Assembly: GCA_965208015.1 (NCBI GenBank)
Contig: OZ242309.1
Location: 310,001-374,000 of the forward strand
Source: Bin87 sp965208015
GTDB taxonomy: Bacteria > Chloroflexota > Dehalococcoidia > Lucifugimonadales > UBA3495
Reading direction: 5' to 3'
DNA length: 64,000 nt
Shown here: positions 8,292-16,168 of the stretch, in pieces
How the letters are laid out: every line of letters starts with the position of its first letter
Numbering within the stretch: position 1 is the stretch's first letter
The notes under the pieces: model-generated
What the model saw: the letters and a program-made list of their open reading frames with translations, nothing else
Told to the model about the DNA's origin: nothing
The model's database searches: none
Translations under genes and position numbers: made by a program

Positions 8292-8454
8292 CAGGGCTAT
8301 CGCATATGAAATTCCAACCCCGTCACTCCGGCTTTCGCCGGAGTCCAGACACTGGCAAAGGCTTCATTTCCGCAACGAAACCGACGATTTAGGCCACTGG
8401 ATTCCCGCTTTCGCGAGAATGACGGTGATTAAAGGCTCATATGCGATAGCCCTG
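8292..8454. repeat. MITE-like palindromic element
   Basis: An exact 18-bp inverted repeat (8292-8309 and 8437-8454, CAGGGCTATCGCATATGA and its complement) bounds a 163-bp unit. Inside, two further arms are inverted relative to each other: CCGTCACTCCGG-type at about 8319-8347 and its partner ending AATGACGG at 8398-8424. Each contains a short self-complementary core of the dispersed GGATTCC...GGAATGAC repeat family. No coding content is seen. The gap 8162-8473 holds only this element, the Fur-like box and the otsA leader. Confidence 0.7.
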
Positions 8455-8473
8455 CGAAACGGCTCCGTATTCC

Positions 8474-8502
8474 TTGACACTAGTGGTAGTGCGTACCATA
8501 AT
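8474..8502 (+). promoter_or_regulatory. Sigma-70-type promoter for the dehydratase/SDR genes
   Basis: TTGACA (8474-8479), a 17-bp spacer, then CATAAT (8497-8502), one mismatch from the consensus -10. It lies 20 bp past the palindromic element and about 70 bp before the TTG start of the first dehydratase gene. Confidence 0.8.
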
Positions 8503-8572
8503 TTCACGGTCAAAATTCGCACTGCGCGAACCGACAGATTACCTTTCCCGTTCAAGGGACAGGAGGGTTTCG

Positions 8573-9019
8573 TTGTCCACCGTTTCCTTCACCCTCACCG
8601 ACGAAATGCGAGAGCAGGCCATCGGGGTTGAAAGCGCGCCCACCACTACCGATGTCGAGAAGGGACACATAGCCCGATTTGCCGAAGCAATCGGAGACGA
8701 GAACCCGGCTTACACCGACGGCACGCCGGAAACCGGAGGCATCGTCGCTCCACCTACGTTCCTGCGGGCGATGCGGGCGGTTCGACCGGAGTTGCCATTC
8801 GAGATTCCGTTCACGCGACTTCTGGACGGGGGCAGCGACTGGGAGTACCTTGAGCACGTGCGGCCGGGTGACGTGATCACCGCGGTGGGCCGCGTGGAGG
8901 ATATCCGCGAGCGGACGGGGAGCATCGGGCAGATGCTCATTACGACAATCAAGGTCACGTACCGGAACCAGACCGGCGCAATTGTGGCGACTCAGACGAG
9001 CACGTCCATACGGCACTGA
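8573..9019 (+). CDS. MaoC/FAS1-like dehydratase, non-catalytic partner subunit
   Basis: 148 aa hotdog-fold protein related to the N-terminal half of MaoC-type hydratases (HadA-like). The chosen start is TTG at 8573 because a perfect AGGAGGG (8561-8567) sits 6 nt upstream; the longer frame to 8474 would begin inside the promoter. The sequence GDENPAYTDGTPE occupies the place of the catalytic loop but lacks its histidine, and IVAPPTFLRAM follows. The next gene supplies the catalytic Asp/His. By analogy with HadAB-type heterodimers, the two probably form a 3-hydroxyacyl-thioester dehydratase or enoyl-CoA hydratase. Confidence 0.8.
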   Translation: MSTVSFTLTDEMREQAIGVESAPTTTDVEKGHIARFAEAIGDENPAYTDGTPETGGIVAPPTFLRAMRAVRPELPFEIPFTRLLDGGSDWEYLEHVRPGDVITAVGRVEDIRERTGSIGQMLITTIKVTYRNQTGAIVATQTSTSIRH

Positions 9020-9031
9020 TGATTTCGTGCA

Positions 9032-9059
9032 CTGGATTCCGGCTTTCGCCGGAATGACG
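9032..9059. repeat. Dispersed hairpin repeat
   Basis: CTGGATTCCGGC-TTTC-GCCGGAATGACG: an 8-bp perfect stem (9036-9043 with 9048-9055) and a TTTC loop. Same family as copies at about 8319-8424, 24009-24028 and 25425-25453. It sits between the two dehydratase genes. Confidence 0.8.
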
Positions 9060-9102
9060 GTGAGAGTGGATGGGAATGACGGTTCCAGTTGGGAGTAGCA
9101 GG

Positions 9103-9537
9103 ATGGGTCAGCAGATTTACTTTGAAGACGTGAGCGAAGGCATGGAACTGCCGGTGGAGGTCCGCGAGCCGACGACGCGGCAACTGGTCCAGTACGCCGG
9201 AGCATCGGGCGACTTTTACGAGATCCATTACGACAAGCCCTACGCGGAGAGCATCGGGCTGCCGGGGATAATCATCCACGGCGCGCTGAAGAACGCAATG
9301 CTCGGGTCCTATGTGACGGGCTGGGCGGGGCCGGGCGCTACCCTGCGGCGGCTGACCTGCCAGTACCGGGGAATGGATTTCCCCGGCGAACCTATCACCG
9401 CGAAAGGGCACGTCACCCGGGTGTACCAGGAAGGCCAACAGAACCTGGTGGACTGCACCATCTGGCTGGAAAACCCGCAGGGGCAGCAAACCACGCCGGG
9501 TACGGCGACGGTCGCGCTGCCGAGCCGCAACGAGTAG
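9103..9537 (+). CDS. MaoC-like dehydratase, catalytic subunit
   Basis: 144 aa MaoC/hotdog protein, the probable catalytic partner of the upstream subunit. The hydratase-2 motif is visible in ASGDFYEIHYDKPYAES (Asp and His of the D-x4-H arrangement), followed by LPGIIIHGALKNAML. The ATG at 9103 is chosen because GGGAG lies 7 nt upstream; an in-frame ATG at 9070 lies within the repeat-flanking sequence. Followed by two SDR reductases, which suggests consecutive hydration and 3-hydroxyacyl dehydrogenation of an acyl-CoA. The substrate cannot be told from sequence. Confidence 0.85.
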   Translation: MGQQIYFEDVSEGMELPVEVREPTTRQLVQYAGASGDFYEIHYDKPYAESIGLPGIIIHGALKNAMLGSYVTGWAGPGATLRRLTCQYRGMDFPGEPITAKGHVTRVYQEGQQNLVDCTIWLENPQGQQTTPGTATVALPSRNE

Positions 9538-9599
9538 TGGAGGCGAGCTGCGGATAGCGGCCGCCGGAGAAACCAATTCATTCAAAGGATAATTGGACC

Positions 9600-10535
9600 A
9601 TGCCCAACAATCTGGAAGGAAAGGTAGCGATCGTCACCGGCTCGGGCCGCGGCGTGGGCCGGGGGATTGCCAAGCTGATGGCGGAGGAACGCGCCAAGGT
9701 GGTGGTGGTTGATCCGGGGGTCAACGTTGACGGCACCGGGTTTGACCAATCGATTGCCGAGGTGGTGGTTGGCGAAATCCGGGACGCCGGCGGGACCGCC
9801 GTGGCGTGCACCGAATCGGTGGCGACCATGGATGGTGGCGAGCGGATCGTGCAGACGGCCATCGACAACTTCGGGCGGCTGGACATCGTGGTCTGCTGCG
9901 CTGGCATCCTGCGGGACCGCATGGTCTTCAACATGACGGAGCAGGAATGGGACGACGTGATTGCGGTGCACCTGAAGGGCACCTTCACGGTGGTCAAGCA
10001 CGCCTGCATCCTGTTCCGGCAGCAGCGTTCGGGTCGCGTGATCACCTTCAGCAGCCAGTCCGGGCTGGTGGGCAACAGCGGCCAGGCCAACTACGGCGCG
10101 GCCAAGAGCGGGATCGCCGGGTTCACCAAGGTGGTGGCCAAGGATATGGGCCGCTACGGAGTGACCGCGAATTCGATCGCGCCACGGGCGACGACGCGGA
10201 TGATCGGAGCGATACCCGAATCGGCGGCGGAGATTCGGGCCCGGGGCGGTGTCGCGTCGCTCTCGGGTGAAGGCGACGGCGGGGACGACGTGCAGAACCT
10301 GGATCCGGACGGGATCGCTCCCTTCGTAGCCTACCTATGCTCGGACTACGCGGCCAACGTCAACGGGCAGACGTTCCTGGTGTACGGGAACACGGTGTCG
10401 CTGATGTCGCAGCCGCGGCCGGAAAAGGCCATCTGGACGGAAGCAGGACACTGGGAGATGGATGACCTTTCCGCCCAAGCCCGCGGCTATCTGACGGCCG
10501 GCATTCCCAATCCGGCGCCGGCGCAGCAGCGGTAA
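9600..10535 (+). CDS. SDR-family 3-hydroxyacyl-CoA dehydrogenase-like protein (copy 1)
   Basis: 311 aa short-chain dehydrogenase/reductase resembling the dehydrogenase part of peroxisomal-type multifunctional enzymes. Features are the NAD(P) motif VTGSGRGVGRG near residue 15, a VVDPGVNVDGTG segment in the extended loop, CCAGILRDR (NAG-type motif), the catalytic Ser in TFSSQSGL, and YGAAKSG as the YxxxK pair. Compared with its paralogue downstream it carries an extra acidic stretch (SGEGDGGDDVQ) in the substrate-loop region. Same strand as the dehydratase pair and 62 bp after it. Confidence 0.85.
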   Translation: MPNNLEGKVAIVTGSGRGVGRGIAKLMAEERAKVVVVDPGVNVDGTGFDQSIAEVVVGEIRDAGGTAVACTESVATMDGGERIVQTAIDNFGRLDIVVCCAGILRDRMVFNMTEQEWDDVIAVHLKGTFTVVKHACILFRQQRSGRVITFSSQSGLVGNSGQANYGAAKSGIAGFTKVVAKDMGRYGVTANSIAPRATTRMIGAIPESAAEIRARGGVASLSGEGDGGDDVQNLDPDGIAPFVAYLCSDYAANVNGQTFLVYGNTVSLMSQPRPEKAIWTEAGHWEMDDLSAQARGYLTAGIPNPAPAQQR

Positions 10536-10702
10536 CGCCTGAAACCCGTAGACTTTGAGAAATTGTCAGAATCAGGATTTGCCGGATTTGAAAGGATTTT
10601 TCAGGATTGGTTGACCTCCTCTGTAGATGGCTGTAATCCCTGAAATCGCCAAGATAGGGTAACTTCCGATTCTGAAACCGCATATCGTATAAGGATAGAA
10701 CA

Positions 10703-11614
10703 ATGCCCCTACTGGAAGACAAGGTAGCAATCGTAACCGGTGCCGGGCGCGGCATCGGGCGCGGTGTCGCCAAGCTGATGGCAGCAGAAGGCGCGAAGGT
10801 CGTGGTCTGCGACTTGGGCGTGAACGTCGACGGCAGCGGAGCCGACGTGTCCGTGGCGCAGCAAGTGGTCAACGAGATTGGCGAAGCGGGCGGCACGGCC
10901 GTGGCCTGCACGGAATCGGTGGCCACCATGGACGGCGGCGAGAAGATCGTCCAAACTGCGGTGGACAACTTCGGCAAGCTCGACATCGTGGTGACGGTGG
11001 CGGGGATACTGCGGGACCGCATGGTCTTCAACATGACCGAGGAGGAGTGGGACGACGTGATCGCGGTGCACCTGAAGGGGACGTTCACGGTGGTGAAGCA
11101 CGCGAGCATCCTGTTCCGGCAGCAGCGGTCGGGTCGGATCATCACGTTCAGCAGCACATCCGGCCTGTACGGCAACAGCGGGCAGGCGAACTACGGGGCG
11201 GCCAAGGACGGCATCGCCGGGTTCACGCGGGTGTGCGCCCGGGACCTGGGACGCTACGGCGTAACGGCGAACGCGATTTCGCCATCGGCGAGCACCCGGA
11301 TGACCACCAGCGTGCCGGATGAAGCGCGGGCGCTGCGATCGGCGCGGGGCATCGCGGCCGGCGGCGGTCTGCGCGGCGAACCGGAGGACGTTGCCCCCAT
11401 GGTAACGTGGCTGGCGTCGGACGAGGCGCAGCACGTGAACGGCCACGTTTTCCACGTGACGGGCGGGCTGGTGACCTTGCTCAATGAGCCGGAGCCGGTG
11501 AAGACGATCCGCAAGGATACGAGGTGGACGGTGGACGAACTGGCGGGCGTATTCCCGGCGACCATTGGGGTCGAGCTGTACAACCCGGCGCCGGCTCCCC
11601 CGCCGAGCGCGTAG
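10703..11614 (+). CDS. SDR-family 3-hydroxyacyl-CoA dehydrogenase-like protein (copy 2)
   Basis: 303 aa paralogue of the preceding SDR. The two share long near-identical stretches, for example TESVATMDGGE, GILRDRMVFNMTE and EWDDVIAVHLKGTFTVVKHA. They diverge after the YGAAK motif, so this is a tandem duplication with altered substrate loops. Motifs are VTGAGRGIGRG, the catalytic Ser in TFSSTSGL, and YGAAKDG. The ATG at 10703 follows AAGGA. The 167 bp between the copies holds AGGATT-rich imperfect hairpins and no gene. A strong terminator follows. Confidence 0.85.
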   Translation: MPLLEDKVAIVTGAGRGIGRGVAKLMAAEGAKVVVCDLGVNVDGSGADVSVAQQVVNEIGEAGGTAVACTESVATMDGGEKIVQTAVDNFGKLDIVVTVAGILRDRMVFNMTEEEWDDVIAVHLKGTFTVVKHASILFRQQRSGRIITFSSTSGLYGNSGQANYGAAKDGIAGFTRVCARDLGRYGVTANAISPSASTRMTTSVPDEARALRSARGIAAGGGLRGEPEDVAPMVTWLASDEAQHVNGHVFHVTGGLVTLLNEPEPVKTIRKDTRWTVDELAGVFPATIGVELYNPAPAPPPSA

Positions 11615-11648
11615 CGGCTTGGGTCGGTCGAATACCCAAGAACCATGG

Positions 11649-11680
11649 TGCCGGGCGGGAGACCGTCCGGCATTTTTCTT
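11649..11680 (+). terminator. Rho-independent terminator after the SDR genes
   Basis: 10-bp stem (11649-11658 with 11663-11672, one G-U pair) closed by a GAGA tetraloop and followed by TTTTTCTTT. It ends the dehydratase/SDR transcription unit. Confidence 0.9.
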
Positions 11681-11758
11681 TGTCGTGTGCGAAGGGCAAA
11701 ATGGGCAGATCCACCACGGTCGGAGTCCCTTTGGTGACCTTGGCTGAAACGACGGGCG

Positions 11759-12445
11759 ATGAGTGAACTCCGGGTACTTACGATCGTCGCGACGGTGATC
11801 GCGTTTTGCGTGCTGGCCGCGTTGGCGTTCGTAATTGCGATGGCGATCAGCCCCGGGGCGGTGGGACTCGGCGGCACGCACAAGGACTGGTTCGTGCATG
11901 TGACGGCCGAAAACCTGGTCGAGTACTCTGAGCAAATCGTACTGGCACGTTATATTGACGAAGCGGGCTACGAATTTCCAGCCCGCTTTCCGGACAACGT
12001 TGTCCAGTCGCACAAGGATGTGTTTCGGCGATTCCAGGTGGTGGAGTCTTTGAAGGGCGATTTCGAGCCTGGCGAAGAGGTTTACGTAGGGTGGAACGCC
12101 GGATATACCAAGGTCGACCCCGAAACCGAGCTGCGGCAGTTCATACCGCGGGCGGTGGAGCCTCTGCCCCAAGGTGAAATCTACGGATTGTTCCTGAACC
12201 TGCGGCACTCCAGATCGCGCCACCCGAACGATGCGGAGACCCGAGTTTGGGAGACGCCCGACGGGTTGGGGGTGGCGTTGGTTGACGATCAGGGCAGGTT
12301 CTCATTCCAGACTGACCGGTATTACCGCAACGCTCTGAAAGACATGGGGCTCAAGCCGGTTCCCGGTTCCGGGGCTCCGTTCGAATTGACCATCCACGAC
12401 GTGGAGCGGTTGGTGGCGTCTAACTTCGGTGGCACCAACCAGTGA
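11759..12445 (+). CDS. Membrane-anchored protein of unknown function
   Basis: 228 aa, no family recognised. One N-terminal hydrophobic segment (about residues 5-30, rich in Ala/Val/Ile) is not followed by a lipobox, so it is probably a signal anchor with the rest outside the membrane. The remainder looks like a single soluble beta-rich domain containing FRRFQVVESLKGDFEPGEEVYVG. It starts 79 bp after the terminator above and is followed directly by the SRP RNA gene. Confidence 0.7.
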   Translation: MSELRVLTIVATVIAFCVLAALAFVIAMAISPGAVGLGGTHKDWFVHVTAENLVEYSEQIVLARYIDEAGYEFPARFPDNVVQSHKDVFRRFQVVESLKGDFEPGEEVYVGWNAGYTKVDPETELRQFIPRAVEPLPQGEIYGLFLNLRHSRSRHPNDAETRVWETPDGLGVALVDDQGRFSFQTDRYYRNALKDMGLKPVPGSGAPFELTIHDVERLVASNFGGTNQ

Positions 12446-12478
12446 GATACCGATGCATCAGGGCGGATTGACAGGGTT

Positions 12479-12743
12479 TGGGGGTGGGCATACCATGTTT
12501 GCAGTGGTCGTGCTACATGGGGAGCTGGCGGTGCCCTGAACCCGCAATCCGCCACAGCGGGGTGGAATTCCTTCCCCAGGCGAGGCGCAAGGGCCAATTT
12601 CCCAGGGAATGGTGTTGACGGCCGGGTCCCACGCGGCGCAGGCTCGTGAACTCCGCCAGGGCTTGACGGCAGCAACGGTAAGCGATGTCCCGCGGGTGCC
12701 GTGGGAGTGCCTGGCCTGAGCCAATCCCGACGATACGCCCCCA
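12479..12743 (+). ncRNA. ffs: Large bacterial signal recognition particle RNA (6S-type scRNA)
   Basis: About 265 nt, recognised by alignment with the Bacillus-type SRP RNA. The Alu-domain blocks CGTGCTA, GGGGAG, GGCGGTGCCCTGAACC and GCAATCCGCC occur in order, then GTGTTGAC, GGGTCC and GTGAACTCCGCCAGG. The conserved domain IV with AGCAACGGTAAG, GGTGCCGTGGGAG and GCCTGGC follows. Ends TGGGGGTG (12479-12486) and CGCCCCCA (12736-12743) pair, closing the molecule; exact ends are approximate. The domain IV tetraloop is UGAC (12664-12667) instead of the usual GGAA. Scaffold for Ffh in co-translational membrane targeting. No clear promoter was found. Confidence 0.92.
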
Positions 12744-12827
12744 GGCTGTAGTCAAAGGGAGGTGCTCGGCCACTTTTTTGATTCTCTGCCTGGCGGATAT
12801 GCCGGGACGTTTGAAATCAGGCACGAC

Positions 12828-13670
12828 ATGCCCAAAACCGTTGTAGCTTCAACTCCGGTGCGCCGTCGGCGCAAGGCGCTGGGGCAGCACTTCCTGGCGG
12901 ACGCCAGGATTGCCAACCGAATCGTTGCGGCTGCAGAGCCGGGCGGGTCGGATACGGTGGTTGAGATCGGGCCGGGGACGGGTGTGCTGACACGGCGATT
13001 GGTGGAGCAGGCGGGCAGGGTCGTGGCGGTGGAATTGGACCCGCGGTTGTGCGAGGAATTGCCGGAGAGGCTGGGTTTGCCCTCGAACCTGAGGGTCGTA
13101 CGGGGGGACGGACGGGAGATTGATCCTGACGAACTGGTGGGCCCGGCAACGCCGTACAAGGTGGTGGCGAACCTGCCGTACTATGCGGCCGCGCCGATCG
13201 TGAGGCGGTTCTTGGAGACGGTGCGGTCGCCGACGCTGATGGTGGTGATGGTGCAGCGAGAGGTGGCGGACGCGATGAACGCCAAGCCTGGAGAATTCTC
13301 GCTGCTGTCGGTGGCGACGCAGTTTTACGCGGAACCGTCGGTGGTGGCGCAGGTGCCGGCGCGGTGCTTTCGGCCGCCGCCCAAGGTGTCCTCGACGGTT
13401 TTGAAGTTGGCGGTACGTGCGAAACCGGCTGTGGAAGTGACGGATAGGGAGGAATTCTTCGCGCTGGTTCGGGCTGGGTTCGCCGCGCCGCGGAAGCAGT
13501 TGCGCAACTCGCTGGTGCAGGGTACGGGGGCGCCGGCGGACGCGGTTGCAACTTCGCTCCACGACGCTGGGATTGATCCGCAGAGGCGGCCGGCGACGCT
13601 GGGGATTGGCGAATGGGCGGCGTTGGACGCGAAATGGCCGGCGAACGTACCGAGATCGCGGACGGGCTAG
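12828..13670 (+). CDS. ksgA: 16S rRNA dimethyladenosine transferase
   Basis: Dimethylates two adjacent adenines near the 3' end of 16S rRNA, a late step in small-subunit assembly. 280 aa from ATG 12828. The open frame extends to a GTG at 12762, but the purine-rich tract there abuts the GTG, leaving no spacing, and the extension matches nothing. Motifs are KALGQHFLAD, the SAM site VVEIGPGTGVLT, VAVELDPRL, the catalytic NLPYY, and CFRPPPKVSS. It is followed 17 bp later by ispE, a common bacterial pairing. Confidence 0.95.
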   Translation: MPKTVVASTPVRRRRKALGQHFLADARIANRIVAAAEPGGSDTVVEIGPGTGVLTRRLVEQAGRVVAVELDPRLCEELPERLGLPSNLRVVRGDGREIDPDELVGPATPYKVVANLPYYAAAPIVRRFLETVRSPTLMVVMVQREVADAMNAKPGEFSLLSVATQFYAEPSVVAQVPARCFRPPPKVSSTVLKLAVRAKPAVEVTDREEFFALVRAGFAAPRKQLRNSLVQGTGAPADAVATSLHDAGIDPQRRPATLGIGEWAALDAKWPANVPRSRTG

Positions 13671-13687
13671 TGTCCAGTGGGCTTTTC

Positions 13688-14560
13688 ATGGCGTCCGAGC
13701 GGATGACACTCAAGGCGTATGCCAAGGTGAACCTGTCGCTTGAGGTTCTCCGCAGGCGCGACGACGGATATCACGACGTGGCTACGATCCTGCAGACGGT
13801 GGATCTGGAGGACACGCTGGTAATTAACCAAGCCGACGAGCTTTCGGTGGAGTGTGATGAGGCCGAGTTGTCGGGTGAGAGGAACCTGGCGTGGAAGGCG
13901 GGAGCGGCATTGGCCGAGCGCGCCGGGATCGTACCACGGGCGCACATACGCATCGAGAAGCGCATTCCCGTGGCCTCGGGATTGGGGGGTGGCTCGGCGG
14001 ACGCGGCGGCGACGCTGGTGGGACTGAACCGGTTGTGGAGACTTGATCTCTCGGGCGAGGATTTGGCTATGGTAGCTGCCAGGTTGGGTTCCGACGTGCC
14101 GTTTCTGCTGACCGGGGGGACGGCGCTGGGAACAGGGAGGGGAGATGAGATTACTCCGCTGCCGCAACTGACCGCGTTGGAGATGTTGCTGGTGGTTCCG
14201 GCGGAGAGCATGGAAGCCAAGACGCCTACGATGTACCGGGCGCTGAGTCTGGAGGATTTTTCGGATGGCGCCAGGACGCAGGCGATTTCGGGCGATCTGG
14301 CAGTGCGGGACCTGACATCGGCTGACTGTTGCAACGCCTTTGAAAGGGCGGCGCGAGAAATCTTTCCAGGCTTGGCACACGTATGGGATACGGTTGCGGA
14401 CGTGACGCGGCATCCGCCCCGATTGTCTGGAGCCGGGCCTGCGATGTTCGTCATGCCGTCTTCGGAAAGTGAACGTATCCGGGTGGCCGAATCCTTGCAG
14501 GGCACCGGCGCGACGGCGTACCTTGTGCGGACGATTCGCCCAGAGCACTGCCACGGGTAA
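13688..14560 (+). CDS. ispE: 4-diphosphocytidyl-2-C-methyl-D-erythritol kinase
   Basis: GHMP kinase of the MEP isoprenoid pathway, phosphorylating CDP-methylerythritol. 290 aa from ATG 13688; an ATG at 13703 (MTLKAYAKVNLSL) is an equally family-like start. Motifs are the N-terminal AYAKVNLSLEVLRRRDDGYH, the ATP-binding PVASGLGGGSADAAA, LGSDVPFLL, and the C-terminal glycine motif RLSGAGPAMFV. Close behind ksgA and likely co-transcribed. Confidence 0.95.
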   Translation: MASERMTLKAYAKVNLSLEVLRRRDDGYHDVATILQTVDLEDTLVINQADELSVECDEAELSGERNLAWKAGAALAERAGIVPRAHIRIEKRIPVASGLGGGSADAAATLVGLNRLWRLDLSGEDLAMVAARLGSDVPFLLTGGTALGTGRGDEITPLPQLTALEMLLVVPAESMEAKTPTMYRALSLEDFSDGARTQAISGDLAVRDLTSADCCNAFERAAREIFPGLAHVWDTVADVTRHPPRLSGAGPAMFVMPSSESERIRVAESLQGTGATAYLVRTIRPEHCHG

Positions 14561-14608
14561 TGCCCGATGGACTGAGCCTGAAAACGATCAGGGAGATACC
14601 AATCGCCA

Positions 14609-15526
14609 ATGGATATTCTTGCGGTAATCAGCATACCCTTTGATCCGGACATCATTCGGACCGCCGGGTTCATACTTTCCTGGCACGGCTTTTTTACCTT
14701 CGTCGCGGTCGCGGTTGCGGTGTACCTGACTTGGCGGTGGGGACGCAAAGAGGGACTGGACGGCGACGCAATCCTGTCGGTGGCGACATGGTGCATCATC
14801 GGCGGAATCATCGGGGCGCGGATATTGCACGTCATTGATTTCTGGGACGACGTGTACCAGTACAATCCGGCCCGGATCGTCTACTTCTGGAACGGCGGAA
14901 TCGCGATTTTCGGAGCGTACCTGGGCGGGTTTGCGGGAGGAGCGACCTATATCACGCTGCGAAACGCCCGGTGGCTGACCAGTTTCTTCGATAGCCCGGG
15001 ACTGCGCTGGACGGGAATGCACCGACCGATGGCGCAGATGCCGTCGGTGTCGCACCTGGCCGACGTGGCCGCGCCGGCATTGCTGATAGCGTTGGCGATC
15101 GGGCGAATCGGCGACGTGATTAACGGCGAGCACTGGTCCAGTTTTTCCGACCTGCCGTGGGCGTGGGTGTACACCGACCCGGACAGTCTGGGATACGGGC
15201 GGCCGGCGTCACATCCGGCGGTGGCTTACGAGCTGATCTTCTGCCTGGTATGGGCGGGTGTGCTGTGGTGGTTGAAGGATCGAGTGCGGCCGAGGGGAAT
15301 GCTGTTCGCGCTGTTCTTTGCGGGATACTCGGCGGGGCGGTTCTTCATTTCGTTCGTGCGGCAGGAACAGAACACGTACATCTTCGGGTTCAACGAGGCG
15401 CAGCTGGTGGCGCTGGCGGTCATGGTGGTGACGGTGCCGCTGTTGATCTACCGGGCGCGGTTGGTTCGGCCGGCGCGCGCAGGCCAGCGGGCGGCTCGAC
15501 CTCAGGTGGACACGGAAGAGGATTAG
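14609..15526 (+). CDS. lgt: Prolipoprotein diacylglyceryl transferase
   Basis: Integral membrane enzyme that transfers a diacylglyceryl group to the lipobox cysteine of prolipoproteins. 305 aa with about seven hydrophobic segments. Family signatures are WHGFFTF near the N-terminus, GGIIGARILHVIDFW, WNGGIAIFGAYLGG, and GRIGDVINGEHWS, which corresponds to the Lgt signature GRxGNxxNxE with Asp for Asn. HPAVAYELIF follows. Its substrates would include the two lipoproteins at 41.6-43.9 kb. Starts 48 bp after ispE. Confidence 0.95.
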   Translation: MDILAVISIPFDPDIIRTAGFILSWHGFFTFVAVAVAVYLTWRWGRKEGLDGDAILSVATWCIIGGIIGARILHVIDFWDDVYQYNPARIVYFWNGGIAIFGAYLGGFAGGATYITLRNARWLTSFFDSPGLRWTGMHRPMAQMPSVSHLADVAAPALLIALAIGRIGDVINGEHWSSFSDLPWAWVYTDPDSLGYGRPASHPAVAYELIFCLVWAGVLWWLKDRVRPRGMLFALFFAGYSAGRFFISFVRQEQNTYIFGFNEAQLVALAVMVVTVPLLIYRARLVRPARAGQRAARPQVDTEED

Positions 15527-15549
15527 CCAGGACGGCTGGCCGCGGAAGG

Positions 15550-16137
15550 TCAGCGAACGGGCTGGGCTCGTGAGAAGACGTGAGCGAGGTCAACTGCGAC
15601 GCCTGGCATGGCGTTGGAGGTTAGGGTGTCCGAGGAGGCGAAGGTTCGGATCTGGGCGAAAGTGGAGCCATCCCCGGAATGGACGGTTACCGTAGCGGCG
15701 TCGAGGTCGACAATCCAGACCTCGCGGACGCCGTTGGCAGCGTAGACGGGCAACTTTTCGTTTAGGTCGCGGCGGCGAGTAGAGTCCGAGAGGATTTCGA
15801 CAACTACGTCGGGAGCTCCGGTGGCGGCAGGTTGGTCCAGGATATTTCGCCTCTCGTTGGACACAAACAGCAGATCCGGTTGATAGGTGTTGAACTCGTC
15901 TAAATGCACGTCAAAAGGCGCGGGAAGAATCTCGCCGATGCCCAACGACTGAACTTGCGTTGCCAACTGCATGATCAGCTGCACGAGGAAGGGCTGATGC
16001 GAGTAGCTGGCGCTGGACATTTCAATGAGTGCTCCGTTGATGAGTTGGTAGCGAGGGCCGGAGTTCTCTGGAGGGGTCATCGCCACGTAATCGGCGTTGG
16101 TCAACTTCGTGCGCGGCTTCGCTTTGGGCTGTGTCAT
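15550..16137 (-). CDS. Uma2 family PD-(D/E)XK nuclease-fold protein
   Basis: 195 aa, second Uma2 protein of the window. ATG 16137 is preferred over 16167 because AAGGAG lies about 8 nt upstream of it. Family blocks are LTNADYVAM, RYQLINGALIEMSSAS, YQPDLLFVSNERR (acidic core residue), DVVVEILSDSTRRRDLNEKLPVY, and GVREVWIVDLD. Function unproven. It is convergent with lgt (23 bp between stops) and lies just downstream of recJ on the minus strand. Confidence 0.9.
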   Translation of the reverse strand: MTQPKAKPRTKLTNADYVAMTPPENSGPRYQLINGALIEMSSASYSHQPFLVQLIMQLATQVQSLGIGEILPAPFDVHLDEFNTYQPDLLFVSNERRNILDQPAATGAPDVVVEILSDSTRRRDLNEKLPVYAANGVREVWIVDLDAATVTVHSGDGSTFAQIRTFASSDTLTSNAMPGVAVDLAHVFSRAQPVR

Positions 16138-16168
16138 TGGAACCGCTCCTTGTGCCTGCTGCCGCAAA

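Noticed and set aside
12468..12473. TTGACA as a promoter for the SRP RNA
   Set aside because: It lies only a few bases before the predicted 5' end with no -10 at proper spacing; treated as chance.
12762..12827. GTG start for ksgA at 12762
   Set aside because: The purine-rich tract touches the GTG, leaving no spacing, and the extra 22 residues are not family-like. ATG 12828 fits homologues better.
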